A stretch of 64,000 nt of DNA from an uncultured Rhodopila sp. GTDB lineage: Bacteria > Pseudomonadota > Alphaproteobacteria > Acetobacterales > Acetobacteraceae. The stretch spans positions 24,064 through 88,063 of the forward strand of contig CAINOE010000138.1 in assembly GCA_903851415.1 (NCBI GenBank), in the 5' to 3' direction. A model generated the notes under the pieces. It was given only the letters and a program-made list of their open reading frames with translations, was not told the origin of the DNA and made no database searches. The translations under genes were made by a program, and so were the position numbers. Below, piece after piece: positions 56,194-64,000 of the stretch; position 1 is the first letter of the stretch; the number at the start of each line of letters is the position of its first letter.

Positions 56194-56332
56194 GGCACTT
56201 CCTTTTCTTGGCTCTGAGGCGGACACGGGTAGAGCGCGCTCTCTCAACGCCGGTCCGGATTAGCGGTAAAGTGTTATTTCGGCAAACCGGCAACCGGGGT
56301 CAAACAGGTTTTTAGAAGGATTGTTTGAACGG

Positions 56333-56364
56333 CTCCGCCCCGGCAGCGAACTGCCGGGGCGGAG
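56333..56364 (-). terminator. Terminator after the cytochrome-porin gene
   Basis: Perfect 14-bp GC-rich stem (56333-56346 with 56351-56364) with a TTCG tetraloop on the minus strand, 7 bases after the stop. Confidence 0.85.
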
Positions 56365-56370
56365 GTGGGA

Positions 56371-57795
56371 TCAGAAAATCATCCAGGCGAACAGCATCAG
56401 CGCGTTGTTGTCGCCGGCGTTGCGGCCGAAGCCGTCGTAGTTTTTGTTGCCGCCGTTGAACTGGGTGTAGGCGATGTATTGGATGCCGAGCTTGAGGTTC
56501 ACCAGCGGACGCCAGAGCGAGTCCTCCTTGCCGAAGGGAACCCAGTCCGCCTCGACAATGAAGGCTTGGCTGTTCGGCTTGCCGTTGGCGCTGCCCGTAA
56601 GCGGAGCCGGCTGGTAAAGCACCGGATCGGCCGGCCCCCAGGACTTCTGCCAACCGAAGGTCAGGCCGTAGGTGTTCTTATACCAGTAGGAAACGTTGGC
56701 CTGGAACGTATTGAGATTGTAGTTCGAGCCGAATGCCGTCCCGTTCGTGTTGTTATAGAGGCCGGACGATCCGTTGAGAGACTGGTTCTCATGCGTGTAG
56801 ATGGCCTGCGCCGTGGCGATATGGGTGCCGTTACCGAGGAACTGATACCCGGCGTCCACGGAGTAATCGGTGTAGCGGTCCTGGCCGAAAGCGTTGCTTG
56901 TCGCGAATGTATCAACTGTCGGATTGACGTCCGCATACATGAACGTTCCGCCCACATGCGCGGACTGATCATTCCACTGCCATTGGTAAGCGGCGCGCAG
57001 ATAAGGTGCGGGGCTGACGGTGTTGCCGATGCCGAAGCCATTGCCGACGCGGCCGAGCGCCCATGAACTCAGGCTGCTGTAGAAGCCGCCTTCCAGGTAG
57101 AGCGAACTGTCCCACCAGGCGTAGACCGTGTAGCCGAGGGCGTTCTGGTTGAATCCGGTGGACAGCATCACGTCGGCCGCCGGAGTCGGCGCGAGCTTGG
57201 AACTGATATACGGAAAGCTCCAGGCATAGGTGGTGTTGAAAGGATCCTGCACTGTCGGGTTGTTGTTCACCGTGGTGCCGATGCGCAGTTGCTTGTCGCC
57301 GATGTCGAAGGTCGTGGTGTACGGCACGATATCGGTATTGTCCCAGTTGAACTCGTTGCCGTCCTGCGAATACGTCACCGCCTGCACGAAGGCGCCGCTG
57401 TGCTCGCCGATGTTGCCGCCGATGAACAGGCTGACCTGATCAAACGCAAAGGTATTATTGTAGCCATAAGGCGCGCCGGGGCTGGTGCCGCTCGGCAACG
57501 ACTTGGCGACGTTGGTGAAGGTCGGCTGCACCATGATCGCGATCGGCACATGCGATACCCAGCCCTCGCCTCCCGTCAGGGTGTAGCCGCTGATCTTGAA
57601 TTCGCGGCCGAACGGGGTGAGCTGCGGGCCATAGGCACCAATATGGCATTGTATGCAGGGCATGCCGGTTTGCGCTGCGAAGGCCGGGATCGCCCGGGCC
57701 GGTCTGGATGCAGGTAGCAGCGCCGCGAGCGTGAGCACAAAGAACCCGAACCAAATCGGGCCGACTCCGAATGGAGTTCGGGTTTTAGCAGTCAT
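56371..57795 (-). CDS. Outer-membrane monohaem cytochrome-porin fusion, Cyc2-like
   Basis: 474 residues. A signal peptide ends near residue 35 (RPARA), followed at once by IPAFAAQTGMPCIQCHIGAYG with one haem site C47-C50-H51, then TPFGREFKISGYTL. The remaining 400 residues are alternating aromatic/polar beta-strands rich in Tyr, Trp, Asn and Gly and end in F (LFAWMIF), as an outer-membrane barrel should. This plan, a short N-terminal CxxCH domain plus a porin barrel in one chain, is that of Cyc2 of iron oxidisers and its relatives. Function as an iron oxidase is not shown. It has its own terminator and an FNR-type box 56 bases upstream. Confidence 0.78.
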   Translation of the reverse strand: MTAKTRTPFGVGPIWFGFFVLTLAALLPASRPARAIPAFAAQTGMPCIQCHIGAYGPQLTPFGREFKISGYTLTGGEGWVSHVPIAIMVQPTFTNVAKSLPSGTSPGAPYGYNNTFAFDQVSLFIGGNIGEHSGAFVQAVTYSQDGNEFNWDNTDIVPYTTTFDIGDKQLRIGTTVNNNPTVQDPFNTTYAWSFPYISSKLAPTPAADVMLSTGFNQNALGYTVYAWWDSSLYLEGGFYSSLSSWALGRVGNGFGIGNTVSPAPYLRAAYQWQWNDQSAHVGGTFMYADVNPTVDTFATSNAFGQDRYTDYSVDAGYQFLGNGTHIATAQAIYTHENQSLNGSSGLYNNTNGTAFGSNYNLNTFQANVSYWYKNTYGLTFGWQKSWGPADPVLYQPAPLTGSANGKPNSQAFIVEADWVPFGKEDSLWRPLVNLKLGIQYIAYTQFNGGNKNYDGFGRNAGDNNALMLFAWMIF

Positions 57796-57850
57796 TGACG
57801 TTCCCCAATTTTACGCTATCGGATAGCGTCACACCGGTGCGAGTCATTCA

Positions 57851-57864
57851 TTGATCTAGATCAA
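57851..57864. promoter_or_regulatory. FNR/CRP-family binding site (TTGAT-N4-ATCAA)
   Basis: TTGATCTAGATCAA is a perfect palindrome and an exact match to the FNR/Anr/FnrL consensus. It is 56 bases upstream of the cytochrome-porin ATG, fitting activation at low oxygen (or by an NO-sensing Dnr/Nnr relative). Confidence 0.75.
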
Positions 57865-58027
57865 TTCCTGTGCCGCGAGCAGGATTTTTCTATCGCATTG
57901 TTATGACGACACAAATCTGCCAAAATCACGAGCGGTTTGCCGAACGGCCGAATCCCCCCGAGGTTGCCGGGGGAAGGCCTTTATACCGGCCCGCCATGAC
58001 ATTCACCCTCCGGACGGCTCAGGCCCG

Positions 58028-58104
58028 TCATGCCGGCGCATGCCGGTATCCACGCCTTTTGCTTGCACAAACAAAGGCGTGGATGGTGGCCCTCCGGCCA
58101 CCAT
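58028..58104. repeat. Palindromic intergenic repeat, second type
   Basis: GTCATGCCGG and GTATCCACGCCTTT on one side are mirrored by AAAGGCGTGGAT and GGCCACCATGAC on the other, with an inner CATGCCGG. It resembles the REP family in its GTCATG ends but has a different core. Confidence 0.7.
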
Positions 58105-58347
58105 GACGATGAGGGGCCGGTGCCAGAGGGTCAGCGTCAACGCGGGCTGGTATTAGTGCGATTTCTGCGCATTCCCTGTTATTGCTTCAACCAACCGCGT
58201 GCGGTGCGCGGATGTCCGGCCACTGCAAGTGCGCGGAAGATTTTGCTTAATCGTCATAATAGCGTCGCTCCGCGATCCCGGCCGTTGATCGGACCGGCGG
58301 CCCGGGGGCGGTCGTTGCATCAGATACCAGCCCGGTTCCTGAAACGA

Positions 58348-59781
58348 TTACCCATAGTTGAACATAGCCATGAATCCGAAGTCCATATGCAACTGCTGAT
58401 GGCAGTGGAAAAGCGACGGCCCCGGATTGTCGGCCACGAAGTCAAATGCCAACTCCTGAAACCCGCCCAGCATCGCAACGTCCTTGACCACGCCGGAGGT
58501 CGCCTTGCCGCCGATATGTGTCAGTTCGAAGCTGTGCCGGTGCAGGTGCACCGGATGAATGTCGTCGCTCGCGTTCCGCAGCTTCACCCGGTAGCGGCGG
58601 CCCTCGTGCAGCGTGAAGCCCGGCTTCATCGATGCCATTGAAAAGGCCTCGCCGTTGATAGTCCACCGGTTGAACCCGTTCAGCGCCGCATTGTGCTTCA
58701 CGATGATCATCTCGATGGTTTCGTCAGGAACCGCCGCCGTGCCCGGGCGGCCGAACCGCGCGTAGTCCCAGCGAAACGGCCCCGGCTGCCGCCACTCCGG
58801 CTTGCCGCCGCGGCCGGCGTATTCCACCGCAATGCCCATCCCGCGGCCGCGGTCGTCGCCGGCGAGATCGCCCATGATCCACACGCCAGGACGATTCATC
58901 TCCACCAGGGCCGAAACCCGCTCCGCCGTGCCAAGCCACAGCACCGGCACCTCCGCCTGAACCGGCACCGGATTGCCGTCGAGCGCGATCACGCGGAACA
59001 CATGCCCCGGCAGCGCCAGGCTGCGGATCTCGGTGGCGCTGGCATTCAGCACGTGGAACAGCACCCGTTCGCCCGGCTTGACCCGGATCGGCTCGCCGTG
59101 CCCCAGCATCCGCCCGTTGATGCTGAACAGGTCGTAGCTGACCTCGAAGCCTTTGGTCTTTTCCAGCGCTTCGGCGTCAGCCGCCCGCCCGATGCGCTGC
59201 AGCGCAGGCAATGCCGTGCCGGGCAGGGCGTCCGACGCCATGTCCCCGCCGCGGCTGAACACCGGGGCGAATTCCTTCAAAACCACGAAGACCTCGCGGT
59301 CATGCGATCCGGGATTGTCGGCCGGCTCAATGTACACCGGCCCGGCCAGCCCGGTATAGCTGCCGCGGTTGAGATCGCCGTACGCCGGGACATGCGTATG
59401 GTAGAAGCGAAACCCGGCCGGCTTCGGCTCGAACGAAACCCGTCGCGTGCCGTGCGGCGGGATGAAGGGAGAGCCCTCCTCCGACGCGCCATCCACCTCC
59501 GCCGGGATGGTCTGACCGTGCCAATGCACCAGTTCCGGCGTGTCGGTGTCGTTGTGGATGTCCACCGTGACCCGCTGGCCCTGCCGCATGCGCAGCAGCG
59601 GCCCGGGAAACTGGCCGTTATAGAGTGTGGTGGATACAATATGGTCGGGCGCCAGTTCGACCAGCCCCGTCGCGATCCGCAGCGTGTGGTCCGCGTCAGA
59701 GTCCGCCGCGCGCGCCAACGCCGGCAACCCGCCCGTCAGCGCCACGGCACCAGCCTGCTTCAGCAGCCATCGGCGGTGCAT
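58348..59781 (-). CDS. Periplasmic multicopper oxidase
   Basis: 477 residues, Tat-type signal at the N-terminus (HRRWLLKQAGAVALTGG). The copper ligands are complete: LVHWHG and FYHTHVP at the N-terminal domain, HPVHLHRH and HCHQQLHMDFGFM at the C-terminus, giving a type 1 site and a trinuclear site with the Met ligand. A three-domain laccase-like oxidase that passes electrons to oxygen; substrate unknown (metals, phenols or a cytochrome). GGAGG precedes the ATG. Last gene of the five-gene operon. Confidence 0.9.
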   Translation of the reverse strand: MHRRWLLKQAGAVALTGGLPALARAADSDADHTLRIATGLVELAPDHIVSTTLYNGQFPGPLLRMRQGQRVTVDIHNDTDTPELVHWHGQTIPAEVDGASEEGSPFIPPHGTRRVSFEPKPAGFRFYHTHVPAYGDLNRGSYTGLAGPVYIEPADNPGSHDREVFVVLKEFAPVFSRGGDMASDALPGTALPALQRIGRAADAEALEKTKGFEVSYDLFSINGRMLGHGEPIRVKPGERVLFHVLNASATEIRSLALPGHVFRVIALDGNPVPVQAEVPVLWLGTAERVSALVEMNRPGVWIMGDLAGDDRGRGMGIAVEYAGRGGKPEWRQPGPFRWDYARFGRPGTAAVPDETIEMIIVKHNAALNGFNRWTINGEAFSMASMKPGFTLHEGRRYRVKLRNASDDIHPVHLHRHSFELTHIGGKATSGVVKDVAMLGGFQELAFDFVADNPGPSLFHCHQQLHMDFGFMAMFNYG

Positions 59782-59799
59782 GACATCCTCCGGATACAG

Positions 59800-60144
59800 C
59801 TATAGGGCCTGAAGCCAATCCATGAATGGCGGGAAGGTCAACAGCAGCCCGGCAATCAACATAAGGCCCGCGGCCAGGTTGACCCACGGAAGACTCACAT
59901 CGCGCGCCGCCCAGCGGCGCGACAGGACAAACCACGCGGCCAGCCAGACGACGATCGCGGTCGTGGTGACGCCCGACAGGGCCCCGGCCGGAGTCCAGAA
60001 CCTGAACACCCGGTTGATCGCCGGAACCGCATCCGCAGCGAAGGCAAGAACCCCCAACGCGCCCGATCCGATTCCGGCCGACAGGATCGCCGCCGCGCCG
60101 GGACCGTTGCGCAGCAAAATCAGCGGGGGCGGGGACTCGTCCAC
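59800..60144 (-). CDS. Small membrane protein with three spans
   Basis: 114 residues from a GTG at 60144, which overlaps nothing but lies one base after the upstream gene's TAG (60146-60148). Hydrophobic segments at about 18-38, 55-75 and 85-108. No recognised motif or conserved His. Tight spacing on both sides puts it in the same operon as the 188-residue membrane protein and the multicopper oxidase. Confidence 0.65.
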   Translation of the reverse strand: MDESPPPLILLRNGPGAAAILSAGIGSGALGVLAFAADAVPAINRVFRFWTPAGALSGVTTTAIVVWLAAWFVLSRRWAARDVSLPWVNLAAGLMLIAGLLLTFPPFMDWLQAL

Positions 60145-60145
60145 G

Positions 60146-60712
60146 CTACCGGGCTTCGAACAGAATGATTTGCGCGCCGCCGCGGACCGGAGCGTTCTTG
60201 TTCAGGAACGCGCCGACACCGCCCGCGACGGCGGTGGCGAAGAAGGCAACCGCGGTAAAACTCAGCACCGCGGCGCGAAGGGAGCGGTGCAGCGCCAATT
60301 GCGGGCCGTATTTGATGAACACATACGAAACCATCGTCATCGCGATCGGCGTGAACCAGGCGATATGCTCCTTCCACTCCATCCCGAGGTTATGCCAGCC
60401 CGCGGTCAGCGGGTTGGACAGCAGCAGGCTGCGCGGATAACCGGTCAGGTCCGTCGTTCCCTCCGGCGGAACGGCGCGGTACCAGGGATAGATGACGTAG
60501 GCGCCCGACAGCACGGTGAGCCACGCGAGCACCGCCATGCTGATCAGGTAGAAGCGGAACATCCGGGTTTCCCACCGCGACGGCTGCACAAGCGGACCGG
60601 CCAATGAGGTGGCGTAGAGCACCCCAATCGCGCCGGAAAACGCCAGCATGAACAGGGTGCCGAACCCCATGCCGTGCAGCACGGTGATCAGGTCGCGGTA
60701 GGAGATCTCCAT
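60146..60712 (-). CDS. Four-span membrane protein with conserved histidines
   Basis: 188 residues, four hydrophobic segments (about 10-33, 52-75, 114-134, 147-170). H13 at the start of helix 1 (VLHGMGFGTL), H107 and H116 in GWHNLGMEWKEHIAWF, and H142. The pattern would suit b-type haem or quinone binding in a small membrane electron-transfer protein. Family not recognised. ATG 9 bases after the cytochrome c stop. Confidence 0.65.
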   Translation of the reverse strand: MEISYRDLITVLHGMGFGTLFMLAFSGAIGVLYATSLAGPLVQPSRWETRMFRFYLISMAVLAWLTVLSGAYVIYPWYRAVPPEGTTDLTGYPRSLLLSNPLTAGWHNLGMEWKEHIAWFTPIAMTMVSYVFIKYGPQLALHRSLRAAVLSFTAVAFFATAVAGGVGAFLNKNAPVRGGAQIILFEAR

Positions 60713-60721
60713 CCCCCGGAC

Positions 60722-61114
60722 CTATTTGAGCGTATCGAGATAAGCGATCAGGTCCGCCCGCTTGGCGGCATCCTTCACCCCGGCATAGGCCATCTTCGTA
60801 CCGGGAATGATCGTGCGCGGCGCCTCCAGGTACTTGTCGAGTTCGGCGTCGGTCCAGATGATGTTGGCCGCGAGATTGGCCGGCGAGTAGGTATAGTCGG
60901 GCACCGCTCCGGTCTTGCGGCCGACGATCCCGAACAGGGTGGGGCCGATCTTGTTATCGCCCGGTCTGACGGTGTGGCAGATGCCGCAGGAGGTGCCGAA
61001 TATCGCCTTGCCCGTGGCGGGATCGGCCGCCAGGGCGGTTCCCTGTATCAAAAGGGTGCCGAATACGGCGGCGGTCAGGCCGGTAAGTGCAACGCGCGCT
61101 TTACGGTGGGTCAT
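60722..61114 (-). CDS. Periplasmic class I cytochrome c (first pair)
   Basis: 130 residues from the ATG at 61114 that starts the signal peptide (cleavage near ALA at 29). C43-G-I-C46-H47 binds haem; the Met ligand is in IPGTKMAYAG. Family blocks GPTLFGIVGRKTG and RADLIAYLDTL. Second gene of the operon; 25 bases separate it from the helical protein gene. Paralogue of the cytochrome at 55231. Confidence 0.9.
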   Translation of the reverse strand: MTHRKARVALTGLTAAVFGTLLIQGTALAADPATGKAIFGTSCGICHTVRPGDNKIGPTLFGIVGRKTGAVPDYTYSPANLAANIIWTDAELDKYLEAPRTIIPGTKMAYAGVKDAAKRADLIAYLDTLK

Positions 61115-61139
61115 TGTCGATCTTCCTTTCAGCACGCGA

Positions 61140-61700
61140 TCAATGGGCGGCCGGCAGCTTGGCGCGCAGCGTCTCGCCAATCATCAGGATGGCGGGTTCC
61201 AGAATTTCCAGGTCGGTCAAGGAATCCCCGGCCGCGGACTCGGCGAACTCCTTGGCGTCATTGTCGTTGGCCTCGATCGCGGCGGCGAGCAGGGCATTCA
61301 GCGCCTCGGTGATCTCCGCATGCTCGTTGAAGATCTGCTCGCGTTCGGCTTTGACCCGGTCAACCATCGGCAGCGCCCAGGCCATATCGGCGGTCACCGT
61401 CCCGTCGGCCAGCAGGGGCAGCAGGGTCAGCGGCGGTAGGATGAACTCCCGCTCCCGCGCGTAGTGCTTTTGCAGCAGCGCCAGAGCCTCTTTCGCCGCG
61501 GGTCCGACCGGCGCCGGCCTGGAGGCGAGGGTCGTCAGTTGCTCGGCGGTTTCCTTCTGCTCGATTCGCAGCGCCTGCGGGATGGCATGCGCCTGTGCCG
61601 CGGCGGGTTCGGCCTGCGCGAATGCCGCGCCGGGCGGCAGCATCCACATTGCTGCGGCGAGCGCAACGACTCCGAAAACTGCTGGCGATCTGCGATTCAT
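61140..61700 (-). CDS. Exported helical protein, hemerythrin-like (first pair)
   Basis: 186 residues with a signal peptide ending near AFA. Helical mature part with H79 in LQKHYAREREFILPPLTLLP and H127 in NEHAEIT, aligning with H73 and H121 of the protein at 55654. Only these two His are conserved, so an HHE-like metal site is a tentative reading. First gene of the five-gene operon; its promoter must lie in 61701-62000, divergent from groEL. Confidence 0.65.
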   Translation of the reverse strand: MNRRSPAVFGVVALAAAMWMLPPGAAFAQAEPAAAQAHAIPQALRIEQKETAEQLTTLASRPAPVGPAAKEALALLQKHYAREREFILPPLTLLPLLADGTVTADMAWALPMVDRVKAEREQIFNEHAEITEALNALLAAAIEANDNDAKEFAESAAGDSLTDLEILEPAILMIGETLRAKLPAAH

Positions 61701-62002
61701 GGTTTTCCCCCGGCCGGATGCGGCGTCGCGATGGTGCTGTCCGGAAATCGAGTACCAGACCGGGAGCGCAGCAACAACAGGAATGTGCTTATCTCGCCCG
61801 CATTGCGTTTGGTCAAATATCTGCTGGAAGAATTGTCATACAACTGTGCACTCAGAACAGTCCTGCGCCGCGAAGGTGCGGTTTGCCCACGCCGGCCCGG
61901 ATCGGTTTCCGGTGCGGCGCCGATGATTGGACCTCGGTCAAATCGGGTCATCGCGTAACCAGCCGTTACCCCCCGGCCCGGCGACAGAGCCTCATTTTAC
62001 CG
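61701..62002. promoter_or_regulatory. Divergent region between the electron-transfer operon and groEL
   Basis: About 300 bases. No clear FNR box or gene was found; an AT-rich part near 61800-61850 probably holds the leftward promoter. The CIRCE element follows at 62003. Confidence 0.4.
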
Positions 62003-62029
62003 CTGGCACTCTCGGGGGAAGAGTGCTAA
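62003..62029. promoter_or_regulatory. CIRCE element (HrcA operator)
   Basis: Left arm CTGGCACTC (62003-62011), nine-base spacer and right arm GAGTGCTAA (62021-62029). The right arm is a perfect match to TTAGCACTC-N9-GAGTGCTAA and the left differs in two bases. It lies 155 bases before the groEL ATG and implies heat-shock control by HrcA. Confidence 0.85.
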
Positions 62030-62054
62030 GCCTCTCGCCATTGGCGCACGATAG

Positions 62055-63782
<1,728 letters not shown>

Positions 63783-63791
63783 CCGACGAGA

Positions 63792-63824
63792 AACCCTGGT
63801 CATGGCACGCCCGTGGCCAGGGTT
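63792..63824 (+). terminator. Terminator after groEL
   Basis: AACCCTGG (63792-63799) pairs with CCAGGGTT (63817-63824), extended by TCATG/CGTGG. No clear T-run. Confidence 0.6.
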
Positions 63825-63841
63825 GCTGCATGTCCCATAAA

Positions 63842-63864
63842 CGTCATGGCCCGGCTCGTCCCTA
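63842..63864. repeat. Half copy of the REP-like element
   Basis: Only the left arm CGTCATGGCCCGGCTCGTCC remains; the sequence then diverges. A truncated copy. Confidence 0.6.
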
Positions 63865-63960
63865 CCGGATGCACACATCGCGGGAATGAATTTGCTTGCC
63901 TTCCGCGCGCCGCCTCGATTCTCTGCCCGCACGGCGACCCCACGAGCGGAAGGTGATTCG

Positions 63961-64000
63961 ATGACCACGGGACTCGGCGACTTCGGCGACCGGCGGCTAC
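63961..64000 (+). CDS. Start of a gene, possibly an IS4-type transposase (cut by the window edge)
   Basis: ATG at 63961 with AAGGTG 8 bases upstream opens MTTGLGDFGDRRL. The FGDRRL stretch recalls the N-terminal DNA-binding domain of IS4-family/Tn5-like transposases (xLGDxRLxxR). Thirteen residues are too few to decide. Confidence 0.35.
   Translation, partial: MTTGLGDFGDRRL

Larger units (their letters stand above)
57796..58347. promoter_or_regulatory. Long intergenic region upstream of the cytochrome-porin gene
   Basis: 552 bases with no supported gene. It contains the FNR-type palindrome (57851-57864), a palindromic repeat (58028-58104) and, between 58105 and 58347, sequence in which I see no feature. 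Short frames here lack ribosome binding sites. Confidence 0.5.

Noticed and set aside
58348..59781. Copper nitrite reductase NirK
   Set aside because: The protein has three-domain laccase-type ligands including HCHQQLHM and a HTH pair; the NirK pattern is different, so the FNR box does not imply denitrification.

Overview
The window is high-GC DNA with dense, often 1-4 bp-overlapping genes, and it reads as the chromosome of an alphaproteobacterium, most likely from Acetobacteraceae/Rhodospirillales. Supporting features are a PQQ-dependent dehydrogenase beside a molybdenum aldehyde/isoquinoline-type hydroxylase, a class I PHA synthase, an alphaproteobacterial type NAD regulator, a serC-serA pair with a structured leader, and a CIRCE-controlled groEL. 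The species is an inference; no rRNA or tRNA gene was seen.

Layout. 0-11 kb holds housekeeping and catabolic genes: a truncated cache-domain sensor, FmdB zinc ribbon, GIY-YIG protein, LLM oxidoreductase, SDR, recX, argD-argF, a Nudix regulator, CinA-C, glyoxalase and an HMG-CoA-lyase-like enzyme. 11-18 kb is a periplasmic alcohol/aldehyde oxidation region: a two-subunit molybdenum hydroxylase on +, and on - a Rieske protein, a PQQ dehydrogenase and a small exported protein. A decayed fragment of a second PQQ dehydrogenase lies between them. 18-30 kb carries a YciG/YciE-like stress operon, an MFS transporter, a YceI protein, a flavin reductase, a B12-type radical SAM protein, mmsB, an acyl-CoA ligase, a wrecked toxin-antitoxin pair and cyanase. 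30-38 kb has serC-serA followed by a toxin/ImmA cassette split by an IS66 element and closed by a second, frameshifted copy of the serA 3' end. 38-41 kb is rplU-rpmA-obgE-proB. 41-47 kb is a type III restriction-modification island whose methyltransferase is intact but whose restriction gene has an in-frame amber codon. 47-53 kb has phaC, a proline-rich lipoprotein, an AlaC-like aminotransferase, hom and an intact phd-vapC pair.

53-62 kb is the most interesting accessory block. On the minus strand are a five-gene operon (helical periplasmic protein, cytochrome c, two membrane proteins, multicopper oxidase), a fused monohaem cytochrome-porin resembling Cyc2 with a perfect FNR-type box upstream, and a second helical protein/cytochrome c pair paralogous to the first. 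Together they look like an uncharacterised periplasm/outer-membrane electron-transfer module. The window ends with an orphan groEL lacking groES and the GGM tail, and the start of what may be a transposase.

Many mobile or defensive genes are broken: PIN toxin and antitoxin, YafQ toxin, ImmA peptidase, type III Res, a DUF433 partner, an alpha/beta hydrolase and the PQQ dehydrogenase fragment. The housekeeping genes are intact. At least five full palindromic REP-like elements, plus half copies, lie in intergenic gaps.
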